Below are positions 1 through 9,214 of a DNA stretch of 64,000 nucleotides, in pieces. Under the pieces are notes generated by a model. It saw nothing but the letters and a program-made list of their open reading frames with translations, was not told where the DNA came from and did no database searches. The position numbers and the translations under genes are program-made. This stretch comes from Ravibacter sp964562455 (GTDB taxonomy: Bacteria; Bacteroidota; Bacteroidia; Cytophagales; Spirosomataceae): positions 1 through 64,000 of the forward strand of contig CAZLTN010000006.1 of NCBI GenBank assembly GCA_964562455.1, given 5' to 3'. Numbering within the stretch: position 1 is the stretch's first letter; each line of letters begins with the position of its first letter.

Positions 1-2
1 GA

Positions 3-194
3 GTGAGAGTCTCCCTTTTTATGTGCTTTCAGGTTTTATTTTGGACACGTGTGGTACAGAAATTAAGATTAGGCCTATCGGTTGTCCACCTGCATAACAT
101 AACCCCTACTGCTAAAGGTTTTGAATGGGGACTTGAACTAAGCAACCACAACTGGGGCGTATTCACTTCAATCGGTTACAGACTCTTTGACTGA
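3..194 (+). CDS. C-terminal fragment of an unidentified protein (runs off the left edge)
   Basis: The frame is open from the left edge to a TGA and would give about 63 residues. I do not recognise the family. The last 35 residues alternate polar and hydrophobic/aromatic positions and finish with GYRLFD, which resembles the last strands of an outer-membrane beta-barrel; this is an inference from pattern only. The first 20 residues look less barrel-like, so a frameshift or a different true frame is possible. It converges with folE, which fits the end of a real gene. Confidence 0.3.
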   Translation: MRVSLFMCFQVLFWTRVVQKLRLGLSVVHLHNITPTAKGFEWGLELSNHNWGVFTSIGYRLFD

Positions 195-252
195 GCGTTT
201 TTCAGAATCCGGAGGATTTACCAAGAAAACGAATACTGCCGCAAGCCGTTTC

Positions 253-936
253 CTACAACCCGAGATACCTGAGGAATTCCGAACGGGTCTCCTCCTGCTC
301 GAACCGGCCTCCGTAAAATGATGTTACGGTCGAGCTGGCGTGATCTTCAATACCGCGCATCGATACGCACATATGCTTTGCGTCGATCAGCACGGCGACG
401 TCCTCCGTCTGGAGTACCTGCTTCAGCTCATTGGCTATCTGGACGGTCAGCCTTTCCTGAACCTGCGGCCGCCGGCTATAGTATTGCACGATACGGTTCA
501 GTTTGGAAAGCCCTATGACTTTCCCGCTGGAAATATAAGCTACATGAGCCTTGCCGTAAATAGGCACAAAATGATGCTCGCAATTGGAAAATACGGTGAT
601 GTCTTTTTCCACAAGCATCTGGTTATACCGGTACTTGTTGTCAAAAAGCGTTGCTTCCGGCTTGTTGGCCGGGTTCAGCCCGCTGAAAATTTCCTGAACG
701 TACATCTTCGCGACCCTCGCAGGAGTACCCCTCAGGCTGTCGTCAGACAGGTCCAGGCCCAGTATCCCCATTATACTCCTGAAATGCTCGGCTATCAGCT
801 CCATTTTGAGCTCATCATCCAGGCCGAAGGCATCTCCCCGCATCGGTGTTTCGAGTGAAGTAAGCAAATGCTGATCTCCGGCTCCTTCTACCTGGTCATC
901 AAGCAGGATATTCGACGAAGTTCCGTTCTGTTTCAT
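253..936 (-). CDS. folE: GTP cyclohydrolase I (FolE)
   Basis: Converts GTP to 7,8-dihydroneopterin triphosphate, the first step of folate, biopterin and queuosine precursor synthesis, in the cytoplasm. The 227-residue protein has the FolE core from about residue 45. The zinc site is visible as C119, H122 and C190 in the motifs SNCEHHF and KHMCVSMRG, and the HHF-PIYGKAHVAYI stretch is typical of the family. The first 40 residues are a variable N-terminal arm. The start codon lies inside the end of the upstream pterin synthase gene (38-nt overlap), so the two are transcribed together and probably translationally coupled. The consecutive genes make a short pterin pathway: this enzyme supplies the substrate of its neighbour. 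Confidence 0.96.
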   Translation of the reverse strand: MKQNGTSSNILLDDQVEGAGDQHLLTSLETPMRGDAFGLDDELKMELIAEHFRSIMGILGLDLSDDSLRGTPARVAKMYVQEIFSGLNPANKPEATLFDNKYRYNQMLVEKDITVFSNCEHHFVPIYGKAHVAYISSGKVIGLSKLNRIVQYYSRRPQVQERLTVQIANELKQVLQTEDVAVLIDAKHMCVSMRGIEDHASSTVTSFYGGRFEQEETRSEFLRYLGL

Positions 937-1315
937 ATAATCTGATTTTCAAATCTAAATTTTCGCTAAGATGCGGACGCAGGAGGGAATAGATAACGAT
1001 CGCAATATTCTCTGCCGAAGGGTTAATCCCCGAAAGCTCCTCGATTTCAAGGTTAAGATTCCGGTGGTCGAACCTGTTGATAACCATTTTCTTCACCAGG
1101 TCGCCGAGGACCTTCATATCTACAACGAATCCTGTTTCCGGGTCAACAGGGCCGGTTACCTGCACAACCAGCTCATAATTGTGCCCGTGAAAATGAGGGT
1201 TGTTGCACTTCCCGAATATTTCGCTGTTTTTTTCTTCAGACCATTCAGGATTATGTAAGCGATGCGCAGCATTAAAGTTCTCCTTCCGGAAAACTGAGAC
1301 CCTCTGTTCAGCCAT
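899..1315 (-). CDS. queD: 6-pyruvoyl-tetrahydropterin synthase / QueD family protein
   Basis: Acts on dihydroneopterin triphosphate, the FolE product, giving either 6-carboxy-tetrahydropterin (queuosine path) or 6-pyruvoyl-tetrahydropterin (biopterin path). The 138-residue length is normal. Zinc ligands are visible as H18 (FNAAHRLHN) and H43/H45 (FHGHNY), and the catalytic cysteine is C37 in FGKCNNP. The spacing of this cysteine resembles eukaryotic-type PTPS as well as Bacteroidota QueD proteins, so the exact product cannot be decided from sequence. The absence of other que genes in the window gives no help. The gene is first in a two-gene operon with folE and overlaps it by 38 nt. Confidence 0.88.
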   Translation of the reverse strand: MAEQRVSVFRKENFNAAHRLHNPEWSEEKNSEIFGKCNNPHFHGHNYELVVQVTGPVDPETGFVVDMKVLGDLVKKMVINRFDHRNLNLEIEELSGINPSAENIAIVIYSLLRPHLSENLDLKIRLYETERNFVEYPA

Positions 1316-1710
1316 AAACGTACACTTCTTGTATTAATTCCTGGCAATGTCGTTACAAAGTTTGTGTACAACACACTGACAGGTTCGGGGTGATACTATC
1401 GCCCCAAGTGGTATTTTAGCCTGCTTTTGCACTTTCATGCATGCAGCAGATTCTACTTTTCGATATTCGGGCAGGCAAGATCGCGAAAATAGGGAAACAA
1501 AAAACAAGCAGACATGTTTTTTAACTACTTTCAGCGACTATTAGCAACGATACTACTTTCTTATTACATTCGTGGCACTATCATCATCCCTTCTCCGATT
1601 GATGGAAAAACAAGCGAAAACGGATAAAAGTTCGCGAGAGCTGGGACCGGTAGTAACCCCCTAAAATATAAATACCTGATAACCAACAACTAACACTCTT
1701 TTTTTTTCTG
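1316..1710. other. Intergenic region between divergent queD-folE and the sugar transporter
   Basis: About 395 bases with no convincing gene. A 27-codon open frame from the ATG at 1441 has no homology I recognise and no ribosome binding site. I see no riboswitch fold, tRNA or strong hairpin. The region must contain the promoters of both divergent operons, but no clear TAnnTTTG element was found near either start. Confidence 0.5.
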
Positions 1711-2931
1711 ATGAGTAATAAAAACAACTACCTCGGCCCTCTGATTATCATCGGCGTCCTGTTTTTTGTATTTGGTTTTGTAACCTGGGTCAACGCTACC
1801 CTCATATCGTTCTTCCGGAAGGCCTTTAGCCTCGACAATACCAGTTCTTATCTCGTTACGTTTGCATTTTTTATTTCCTATACCATCATGGCGCTTCCGT
1901 CATCTATGGTATTGAAAAAAACAGGTTTCAAAAACGGGATGGCGCTGGGCCTGTTGATCATGGCCGCAGGTACCCTGATATTCATACCCGCTGCGCAGAT
2001 AGCATCATATCCGCTTTTTCTCGTCGGTCTTTTCACGATCGGGATCGGGCTTACCCTGCTGCAGACTGCTTCCAATCCTTATGTCACCATACTCGGCCCT
2101 AAAGAAAGCGCCGCGCAACGGATCAGCTTTATGGGGATTGCCAACAAGCTGGCCGGCGTAATAAGCCAGTATATTTTTGCCGGGATACTTCTTGCAGGAG
2201 GAGCCGCAGCGCTTACAGCCGAGGAAGAGTTGAAAAAAGTCGAAATGCCTTACATGGTACTGACGGCTGTGCTGGTCATCCTGGCGATAGTTGTCCGCAC
2301 TACCAAAGGGCTGCCTGAGCTGGAGGCCGAAGAGGAAACCGCCGACGGTTCGAAACCTGCCGTGCAGAAAAACAGCATCTGGCAATTCCCTAACCTGGTG
2401 CTGGGCATTGCGGCTATATTCTGTTATGTAGGGGTTGAGGTTATAGCAGCCGATACGGTTATCAACTATGGTATTTCTCTCGGTTTCCCGGAGGAGCAGG
2501 CCAGTAAATTCGGGATATACACGCTCGCCGGTATGATGCTCGGATACCTGCTGGGTATCCTGCTCATCCCGAAATATATCTCTCAGACCATGTACCTCCT
2601 GCTGTCGGGGATAATGGGAATCGCATTCTCACTACTGGCGATTTTCACCGGCGGCATTGTTTCGGTATACTGCATCGCTTTTCTCGGTTTTGCGCATGCG
2701 CTCGTATGGCCCGCACTGTGGCCGCTGGCGCTCGACGGGTTAGGTAAATTCACTAAAACAGCATCGGCTCTCCTCATCATGGGTATTTCCGGAGGAGCTG
2801 TATTGCCGATGGTATACGGAGCCATTGCAGATAAGATCGGAAGTACCCAGCAGGCCTACTGGCTGCTCATTCCGCTGTATGGCTACATCCTGTATTACGC
2901 TCTTGTCGGGCATAAAAAAAAGAATTGGTAA
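1711..2931 (+). CDS. Sugar MFS transporter, FucP/GluP type
   Basis: Inner-membrane proton-coupled importer of a monosaccharide. The 406 residues contain about 12 hydrophobic helices. Family marks of the FucP group are the opening helix FVTWVNATLISFFRKAF and the LQTASNPYVTILGP segment near residue 118. A charged loop near residues 205-225 separates the two halves. The gene is separated by one base from the GHMP sugar kinase, so the pair almost certainly imports and phosphorylates one sugar. Related Bacteroidota transporters carry fucose, galactose, glucose or GlcNAc; the substrate cannot be read from the sequence. ATG follows a T-rich stretch with no Shine-Dalgarno, as usual in this phylum. 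Confidence 0.9.
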   Translation: MSNKNNYLGPLIIIGVLFFVFGFVTWVNATLISFFRKAFSLDNTSSYLVTFAFFISYTIMALPSSMVLKKTGFKNGMALGLLIMAAGTLIFIPAAQIASYPLFLVGLFTIGIGLTLLQTASNPYVTILGPKESAAQRISFMGIANKLAGVISQYIFAGILLAGGAAALTAEEELKKVEMPYMVLTAVLVILAIVVRTTKGLPELEAEEETADGSKPAVQKNSIWQFPNLVLGIAAIFCYVGVEVIAADTVINYGISLGFPEEQASKFGIYTLAGMMLGYLLGILLIPKYISQTMYLLLSGIMGIAFSLLAIFTGGIVSVYCIAFLGFAHALVWPALWPLALDGLGKFTKTASALLIMGISGGAVLPMVYGAIADKIGSTQQAYWLLIPLYGYILYYALVGHKKKNW

Positions 2932-2932
2932 A

Positions 2933-4012
2933 ATGTTGGTAAGCACACCGGGCAGGATCTGCCTTTTCGGGGAACACCAGGACTACCTGGGGTTGCCCGT
3001 AGTAGCTGCGGCTATCTCAAGACGTATCCAGGTCGATGGTACGTACCGCGACGATCAGAAAGTAGTGATCAACCTTCCCGACCTGGGACAAACAGTTGAG
3101 TTTTCGCTGGAAAATACCTTTCCTTATACGAAAGAGAGGGATTATTACAAAAGCACGATTAACGTTCTTAAACGAAAGGGCAGCATCTTTTCAAGGGGCT
3201 TTGATTGTACGGTCAGGGGTAATATACCCATCAATTCGGGCACATCCAGTTCTTCGGCGCTCATCGTTACATGGGCAGGATTTCTCGACAGGATGAGCGA
3301 TAACCCCTTCCATTACACCCCGAAAGAGATCGGGGAAATAGCCTACCTTGCCGAAGTCCCCGAGTTCGGGGAACCGGGCGGGATGATGGACCACTATTCT
3401 ACCGCTATCGGGAATATCATCTACCTGGAATCGGTACCCGAAATAAGGGTGGAGGCACTTACACCAAAGCTGGGAGCCTTTGTGCTGGGCGATTCGCTCG
3501 AACCCAAAGACACAATCGGTATACTGGCCAGGTGCCGCTACGGCATGGAAGCTATTATCGGGAAAGTAAGCGATGCAGACCCCGGTTTTGACATATTCAG
3601 GACTTCACAGGAAGCGTTAAGCGACTATAAAAGACTGCTATCGGAAGACGATTTCGCGCTCCTGGGGGCCAACATCGAAGACCGCGACCTGTTGAAGGCC
3701 GGAAAAACGCTGCTGCAGGAAACCGGGACGCAAACCGGCGAATTCGACCGTGCGCTGGGACAGCTTCTATACAGGCACCATACCAACCTGCGCGACTATA
3801 AGCGTACTTCCACTCCGAAAATCGAAAGAATGATGGACGCCGCCCTGGCTGCCGGCGCGTTGGGCGGGAAGATCAATGGCTCCGGAGGAGGCGGATGTAT
3901 GTTTGTCTATGCACCCGAAAAAACCGAAGAGGTAGCGGAGGCGATAGAAAAAGCAGGTGGCAGGAGCCATATCATCGAAGTGGACACCGGTGTCAGATGG
4001 TTAGCAGAGTAA
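2933..4012 (+). CDS. GHMP-family sugar kinase (galactokinase-like)
   Basis: ATP-dependent sugar-1-kinase of the galactokinase/mevalonate kinase fold. I chose the ATG at 2933 because the galactokinase-type signature PGRICLFGEHQDY begins six residues later; the frame is open further upstream but that part overlaps the transporter gene. The 359-residue protein has the ATP-binding GHMP motif NSGTSSSSAL and the C-terminal GGKINGSGGGG motif. Length fits galactokinase-type enzymes, but the sugar could also be another monosaccharide (for example fucose-like). It follows the FucP-type transporter after one base and precedes aroE by 18 bases. No mutarotase or uridylyltransferase gene is nearby, so a complete Leloir route is not encoded here. 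Confidence 0.85.
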   Translation: MLVSTPGRICLFGEHQDYLGLPVVAAAISRRIQVDGTYRDDQKVVINLPDLGQTVEFSLENTFPYTKERDYYKSTINVLKRKGSIFSRGFDCTVRGNIPINSGTSSSSALIVTWAGFLDRMSDNPFHYTPKEIGEIAYLAEVPEFGEPGGMMDHYSTAIGNIIYLESVPEIRVEALTPKLGAFVLGDSLEPKDTIGILARCRYGMEAIIGKVSDADPGFDIFRTSQEALSDYKRLLSEDDFALLGANIEDRDLLKAGKTLLQETGTQTGEFDRALGQLLYRHHTNLRDYKRTSTPKIERMMDAALAAGALGGKINGSGGGGCMFVYAPEKTEEVAEAIEKAGGRSHIIEVDTGVRWLAE

Positions 4013-4030
4013 CGAAGCATCAGCATTACT

Positions 4031-4807
4031 ATGAACAAACAAAAACTTTTTGGCCTGATCGGCTACCCACTGACACACTCTTTTTCAAAAAAATATTTCT
4101 CCGACAAGTTTGCCGGCGAAGGTATCCCGGGCTGCGCCTACGAGCTTTTCCCGCTGGAGGATATCGGTGAGGTGAGGGAATTGCTGAAAACCAGGAACCT
4201 TGTCGGGCTGAATGTTACGATTCCTTATAAAGTGGGAGTCATACCCTATATCGACGAACTGGATGATACGACGTCGGCGAGAATAGGGGCGGTCAATACG
4301 ATCAGGATTTACCCCGACGGCTCGACAAAAGGCTTCAATACTGACTACTATGGCTTTAAAAGCTCACTTGAGGAATGGATCGACCACCGGGGAGATTCCT
4401 GCAGCGAGCTCAAAGCGCTTATCCTCGGTAATGGTGGCGCTTCAAGAGCAGTGATGACAGCTCTTGAAGATCTCGGAACTCCCTTTAAAGTAGTATCACG
4501 GCGGCCTGGAGAAGGTATGCTTTCGTACGACGACCTCAACGGGGAAATACTGAATGATTACCGGCTCATTATTAACACGACACCGCTGGGCATGTCACCT
4601 CATGTTGACTCGGCGCCGGAAATTCCCTATGACCTGATCGGGCCGGGCCACTACCTGTATGACCTGGTCTACAACCCGGCCGAAACATTGTTCCTCAGGA
4701 AAGGAAGCGAACGCGGAGCAGCTACGCTCAACGGTCTGAAAATGCTTTACCTGCAGGCAGAAAAATCGTGGAGCATCTGGAACGATGAGGACATGGACGA
4801 TAAATAG
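4031..4807 (+). CDS. aroE: Shikimate dehydrogenase
   Basis: NADPH-dependent reduction of 3-dehydroshikimate to shikimate in aromatic amino acid synthesis, cytoplasmic. The 258-residue protein has the substrate loop LTHSFSK (residues 14-20), the catalytic lysine K67 in NVTIPYK, N89 in GAVNT and D105 in NTDYYG. The nucleotide-binding glycine motif LILGNGGASRAV lies near residue 132, and NTTPLGM near residue 183 is also characteristic. The gene is third in a run with the sugar transporter and kinase, 18 bases after the kinase; there is no obvious metabolic link, so this is probably only co-transcription. A hairpin follows the stop codon. Confidence 0.95.
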   Translation: MNKQKLFGLIGYPLTHSFSKKYFSDKFAGEGIPGCAYELFPLEDIGEVRELLKTRNLVGLNVTIPYKVGVIPYIDELDDTTSARIGAVNTIRIYPDGSTKGFNTDYYGFKSSLEEWIDHRGDSCSELKALILGNGGASRAVMTALEDLGTPFKVVSRRPGEGMLSYDDLNGEILNDYRLIINTTPLGMSPHVDSAPEIPYDLIGPGHYLYDLVYNPAETLFLRKGSERGAATLNGLKMLYLQAEKSWSIWNDEDMDDK

Positions 4808-4818
4808 GGGTACATTTC

Positions 4819-4850
4819 AACACAATTCCTGTATTAAGAAGAGTTGTGTT
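4819..4850 (+). terminator. Possible transcription terminator after aroE
   Basis: AACACAATTC (4819-4828) pairs with GAGTTGTGTT (4841-4850) over 10 positions with one G-U wobble and a 12-nt loop, followed by the T-rich TATTTGTTGT. The stem is A+T rich and the T-run is interrupted, so termination strength is uncertain. Confidence 0.4.
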
Positions 4851-4873
4851 TATTTGTTGTCTGTCTATTAACC

Positions 4874-7147
4874 ATGAAACCCTTAAAGTCAGTTTTCTCT
4901 CCGTTATTTAAAACCGCCTTATTCAGAGTCCTTTTCCCGGCAGCGATTGCCTTCAGTTTTCTTTCCTGTAAAAATGAAACCTACCTGGTCAGAGAAGGCG
5001 CAAGCTCGTATAAGATATTTGTATCGAAAGATGCGCCGGCTCCTGAAAAGCTGGCCGCCCGGGAGCTTCAGGCTCACCTGCAGCAGATCAGCGGCGCTTT
5101 GCTGCCGGTCACTCACGAAAATACCGGCGATTCTCCCTTCATTTACATAGGCTTTCAGGGTGCTCCCGAATCACTGACCCGCGGGATCGAACCGGGTTCT
5201 TTCGGGAATGAAAGCTATATTTTACGCTCGGACGGGACTTCCCTCCTTATTGCAGGCGGTGGAAGCCGGGGTACGCTGTATGGCACCATAGGTTATCTTT
5301 CCGACCACCTGGGGTGCCGCTGGTATACGCGGGAGGTCCGCAAAATCCCTTCTATCCAGTCCATCACGCTGGCAAAATTCGAAGACAGGCAAAAGCCGGC
5401 TTTTGAATACAGAGAAGCCTGGTATACGGAAGCATACGATACAAGCTGGGCGCTTTACAACCGCCTCAACCCGACCATTGCTCCCCTCCCGGACTCCCTT
5501 GGCGGAAGCTTCAGGACCCATCCTTTCGCCCATACTTTTTACAATCTTGTGCCGGCCGAAAAGTACTACGCCACTCATCCGGAATACTTCGCGCTGGTAA
5601 ACGGGAAGCGCCAAAAGGAAAAAGCACAGCTCTGTCTTACCAATCCGGGTACCCGGGCAGTGTCCGTCAATACCGTATTTGAATGGATAGCACAGCATCC
5701 CGGCACAGATGTTTTTTCAGTAGACCAGAACGACTACATGGGCTACTGCGAATGCCCGGCCTGCAAGGCTGTCGACGACCGCGAGGGCGGCCCCAGCGGT
5801 TCGCTGATCGACTTTGTAAACTATGTGGCGGATACAGTTGCAAAAGTTCATCCGGGGACCCGGATCCAGACTTTTGCATATACCTATTCCGAAGCGCCGC
5901 CGAAGCACCTGAAGCCCTCTCCGAATGTGACCATCCGGCTTTGCAGGTATAACTATTGCTCGGCTCACGGCATAGATGAGTGCGAGCATAGCAAGCCTTT
6001 CCGCGACCGTTATGAGTCGTGGCAAAAAGTCACGGAGCGAATCTCTGTCTGGGATTATTTCACAGATTTCTCACAATACCTTATGCCCTACCCGAATTTT
6101 GCTTCTGTGACCCGCAACGTAAAATGGTATGCCGAAAAAGGGGCCGTAGGGCTTTTCGCACAGGGCAATAAAGTGCCGGAAAACGGGGGAGGAGAATTTT
6201 CGGAACTGCGGGCCTGGGTATTCGCTCAACTGATGTGGAATCCCGACCTGGACGGCGACGGGCTTATCCGAGAATTTGTCGAAAATGTCTACGGGAAAGC
6301 GGCACCGTTTGTACAGGACTACATCGATATAATGCATGCCGATGTTAAAGCCGACAGTTCTCATTTCAGCATCTGGGCACAGCCTATAGAAGTAAATTAT
6401 CTCAAACCTGAGTTGATCGCAAGGGCCGACAGCCTCTTTATCCTAGCGGAGCAGGCGGCCTCGGGCGATCCGGCTCTGGCCGGCAGGGTAGAGCTCGCTT
6501 ACCTGCCAATCCTGTATACGAAGCTCTTTTTCTATGCTATCGGAGGCTCGTCTTACCTGCAGGCCGGCAAATACCCGGCCACGCTCGCGAAATTCGAAAA
6601 GATCCGGGAGAAAAACCGCATCAGGGCTATGGGAGATATGCCCGATACCTACGGCAACATCGACACTTTCCTGGACAAAGTCCGGACTGCACCGGCCTTT
6701 GTCAACGACTGGCACATACTGGGCCCGTTCGACAATACGGACAGGAACGGACTCCGGAAGCAGCTTATTCCCGAAACAGGCGTAGATCTCAATTCAACCT
6801 TTAAGGGAAAAAACGGGGAGGACCTTCGATGGCGACCGTACGTCAACAACATTTCGGCCTATATCGATTTCAAAAAGCTGTTTGACCCTTCAGATTACAC
6901 GGTAGCCTATGCGTATCATAATTACAGGTCGGACAAAGCAAGAGTCGCCAGGTTCGGCGCCGGAAGCAATGACGGTATACGCGTATGGGTGAACAATAAG
7001 CTGGTCCTCGATCATCCTGAATCCAGAAGAGCGGAGCCGAACCAGGATATTTTCTCTGTTCCCCTCAAAGCAGGGGATAATCATATCCTGGTTAAAGTCG
7101 ATCAGTTGGAGCGGGGGTGGGGATTTTATTTCGGCGAGCTGAAATAA
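4874..7147 (+). CDS. DUF4838 family lipoprotein with C-terminal beta-sandwich domain
   Basis: Predicted surface or periplasmic carbohydrate-active lipoprotein; the enzymatic activity is not established. The ATG at 4874 gives 757 residues and a lipoprotein signal ending FSFLSC. An N-terminal domain resembling the non-catalytic domain of alpha-glucuronidases/GH20 enzymes starts at APEKLAARELQAHL. The central DUF4838 barrel includes QNDYMGYCECPAC and GLFAQGN. The last ~150 residues, beginning WHILGPFDN and containing NDGIRVWVNN, look like a PA14/jelly-roll carbohydrate-binding module. The 3' end overlaps the convergent ribD by 22 bases. It is preceded by a possible terminator, so it is probably a separate transcription unit. 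Confidence 0.8.
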   Translation: MKPLKSVFSPLFKTALFRVLFPAAIAFSFLSCKNETYLVREGASSYKIFVSKDAPAPEKLAARELQAHLQQISGALLPVTHENTGDSPFIYIGFQGAPESLTRGIEPGSFGNESYILRSDGTSLLIAGGGSRGTLYGTIGYLSDHLGCRWYTREVRKIPSIQSITLAKFEDRQKPAFEYREAWYTEAYDTSWALYNRLNPTIAPLPDSLGGSFRTHPFAHTFYNLVPAEKYYATHPEYFALVNGKRQKEKAQLCLTNPGTRAVSVNTVFEWIAQHPGTDVFSVDQNDYMGYCECPACKAVDDREGGPSGSLIDFVNYVADTVAKVHPGTRIQTFAYTYSEAPPKHLKPSPNVTIRLCRYNYCSAHGIDECEHSKPFRDRYESWQKVTERISVWDYFTDFSQYLMPYPNFASVTRNVKWYAEKGAVGLFAQGNKVPENGGGEFSELRAWVFAQLMWNPDLDGDGLIREFVENVYGKAAPFVQDYIDIMHADVKADSSHFSIWAQPIEVNYLKPELIARADSLFILAEQAASGDPALAGRVELAYLPILYTKLFFYAIGGSSYLQAGKYPATLAKFEKIREKNRIRAMGDMPDTYGNIDTFLDKVRTAPAFVNDWHILGPFDNTDRNGLRKQLIPETGVDLNSTFKGKNGEDLRWRPYVNNISAYIDFKKLFDPSDYTVAYAYHNYRSDKARVARFGAGSNDGIRVWVNNKLVLDHPESRRAEPNQDIFSVPLKAGDNHILVKVDQLERGWGFYFGELK

Positions 7148-8208
7148 GACAGCAGGTCTTCGCCTGCCTGCTCCTGAAATACAAGCTTACCGTCGGGTCG
7201 CGGCGCACGGATACCGCTACCCAGCACGGGCGTGCCGCAGATCACCCTGATCTCATCCCATAAACCTGCCTGTAAAAAGCCTTCGAGCACAGCGGCCCCG
7301 CCTTCGACCAATATAGACCCGATTCCGAGACCGTACAGTTTTTTTAAAACCCCTGAGAGTTCCTCCTCTCCTTCCGGTACTTTCAGGTAATTTACCTCAA
7401 AACGCCCCTCCGTTACAGGCTCGTAACGGCTTAGCGAAGCCGGGATAACCCGCTCCTTTATAGTATTGACAAAAATTGTCGGCTGGGAATGATCCGTCAC
7501 GTGTAAGCCCCGCTCTGTAGCGGCCAGGTTCCTGTCGAGGACCACCCTCACCGGGTTCCTGCCCTCCCACTTCCTGACATTCAGAACCGGATTATCTACC
7601 AGAACCGTATTTTTCCCGACCAGGATCGCATCTTCTTCCGCCCGCCATTTATGTACAATTACATCGCCAAGCTCACCGCTGATCTTCACTGCCTCGCCTG
7701 GAAGCGACAAATAGCCGTCACGGCTTTGTGCCCATTTCAGGATCACATAAGGATACCCCGAGGTCATCCCTTTAAAAAAACGCCTGTTGAGGGCTTTTCC
7801 CTCGTCAGCGAGCATCCCCTCTGATACCTCTATCCCCGACTCTTTTAACCTGGACAGTCCCCGGCCGCTTACGAGCGGATTAGGATCGGTGTTCGCCACG
7901 ACGACGCGCCCTATCTTCCCGGAAATCAGCAGATCGACGCAGGGAGGTGTCTTCCCGAAATGACTGCAGGGCTCGAGCGTAACGTAGGCGGTGGCTCCGG
8001 CTATCTCATGCTCAAATCCCTTTGATGACGCATCGAGGAACGCCTCCACCTCAGCATGGTGCTTCCCGTAATTCCTGTGCCACCCTTCGCCGATAATCCG
8101 TCCGCCGGCTACAAGCACGCAACCCACCATCGGGTTAGGGCTTACATATCCCCTCCCCCGCCCTGCCAGTTCGAGGGCCCTTTCCATAAACACCTGGTTG
8201 ATATCCAC
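7126..8208 (-). CDS. ribD: Bifunctional riboflavin biosynthesis deaminase/reductase RibD
   Basis: Performs two cytoplasmic steps of riboflavin synthesis: deamination of the pyrimidine ring, then NADPH reduction of the ribose side chain. The N-terminal deaminase domain (about residues 1-145) has the zinc site H51-A52-E53 plus C81 and C90 in EPCSHFGKTPPC. The C-terminal reductase domain (about 150-360) has LKWAQSRDG, the GKNTVLVDNP loop and VEGGAAV. Both domains appear complete and the 360-residue length is normal. No FMN riboswitch is recognisable upstream. It diverges from prmC and converges with the DUF4838 gene, overlapping it by 22 nt. Confidence 0.95.
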   Translation of the reverse strand: MDINQVFMERALELAGRGRGYVSPNPMVGCVLVAGGRIIGEGWHRNYGKHHAEVEAFLDASSKGFEHEIAGATAYVTLEPCSHFGKTPPCVDLLISGKIGRVVVANTDPNPLVSGRGLSRLKESGIEVSEGMLADEGKALNRRFFKGMTSGYPYVILKWAQSRDGYLSLPGEAVKISGELGDVIVHKWRAEEDAILVGKNTVLVDNPVLNVRKWEGRNPVRVVLDRNLAATERGLHVTDHSQPTIFVNTIKERVIPASLSRYEPVTEGRFEVNYLKVPEGEEELSGVLKKLYGLGIGSILVEGGAAVLEGFLQAGLWDEIRVICGTPVLGSGIRAPRPDGKLVFQEQAGEDLLSYFSSPK

Positions 8209-8326
8209 TTTCTGGTATCTTTAATTACTTTCCCGATATTCCGGACGTTTTTCCTTTCCTGCCACTTATTCTGGTGCCAACCTAAGTATTTTTTTTTAAC
8301 TTTCCCGTTCAATAATAAACTTAACG

Positions 8327-9214
8327 ATGACTTCTGCCCGACAACTGTTTGATTACCTGACAACTCGGATCGTCAACTACCCGATAAAGGAAAAGCAAGC
8401 CATTGTCCATATACTCCTGAATCATTTTTTGCGGCTGAACAATGTGGACGTCCTGGTCGACAGGCCTATCGCGCCCGACAACCTTCAGCCCGACTGGGAG
8501 AAAATCATCGAGCGGCTTAACCGGAACGAACCTGTCCAGCACATCATCGGGTCGGAAGAATTTTGTGGCTTAAAGTTCACCGTTTCATCTTCGGTACTTA
8601 TCCCGCGGCCCGAAACCGAGGAGTTGGTGCGGCTCATCACGCGCGACTATAATGAAGAAGATGAAAAAGTCAGCATTCTGGACATCGGAACCGGCAGCGG
8701 TTGTATCGCCATCGTACTTGCCCGCTTCCTGCCTCATGCCGAAGTCTTCGGCTGGGACGTATCCGAAAATGCGCTCCAGGTTGCCAGGGACAACGCTTTC
8801 CGTCTCATGGCTAACGTCACTCTTGAAATAAAGGATATCCTCGATCCGAAAACCAGTGAGATGCTGGGCGGAAAAGAATTTGACTGCATTGTGAGCAACC
8901 CGCCTTACGTAACATATGCGGAAGCTGAGCAGATGCGGCCGAACGTTTTGCGCTTTGAACCGCATGAAGCGCTTTTTGTGGAAGACTCCAGCCCGTTGCT
9001 GTTTTACCAGGCCATAGCCGATTTCGGAAAAAAGCACCTTAAGCCCGGCGGCAGATGTTATGTTGAAATAAATGAGCATTTCGGCCCCGAAACTGTGGAA
9101 GTATTTGCCGGGAAAGGATATATCAACGTTGACCTGCTGAAAGACATTCACGGTAAAAACAGGTTTATCCGGGCAGATTTGTTTTCTGTTTTTATGAATT
9201 CCAATCCTGATTGA
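8327..9214 (+). CDS. prmC: Peptide chain release factor N5-glutamine methyltransferase PrmC
   Basis: SAM-dependent methylation of the GGQ glutamine of release factors 1 and 2, needed for efficient translation termination. The 295-residue protein has an N-terminal helical domain, the SAM-binding motif DIGTGSG (residues 119-125) and the catalytic NPPY at 191-194. The stop codon TGA is followed directly by the ATG of moxR with no spacer, so the two genes are likely translationally coupled. Confidence 0.94.
   Translation: MTSARQLFDYLTTRIVNYPIKEKQAIVHILLNHFLRLNNVDVLVDRPIAPDNLQPDWEKIIERLNRNEPVQHIIGSEEFCGLKFTVSSSVLIPRPETEELVRLITRDYNEEDEKVSILDIGTGSGCIAIVLARFLPHAEVFGWDVSENALQVARDNAFRLMANVTLEIKDILDPKTSEMLGGKEFDCIVSNPPYVTYAEAEQMRPNVLRFEPHEALFVEDSSPLLFYQAIADFGKKHLKPGGRCYVEINEHFGPETVEVFAGKGYINVDLLKDIHGKNRFIRADLFSVFMNSNPD

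Noticed and set aside
1441..1524. 27-codon ORF upstream of the sugar transporter
   Set aside because: No ribosome binding site, no conservation evidence and no recognisable features; chance ORF in a gene-poor gap.
2825..2932. N-terminal extension of the GHMP kinase
   Set aside because: This part overlaps the transporter gene and is Cys/Arg/Ser-rich without similarity; the kinase signature begins directly after the ATG at 2933.
8209..8326. FMN riboswitch upstream of ribD
   Set aside because: The divergent gap is only 118 bases and shows none of the conserved RFN element motifs.
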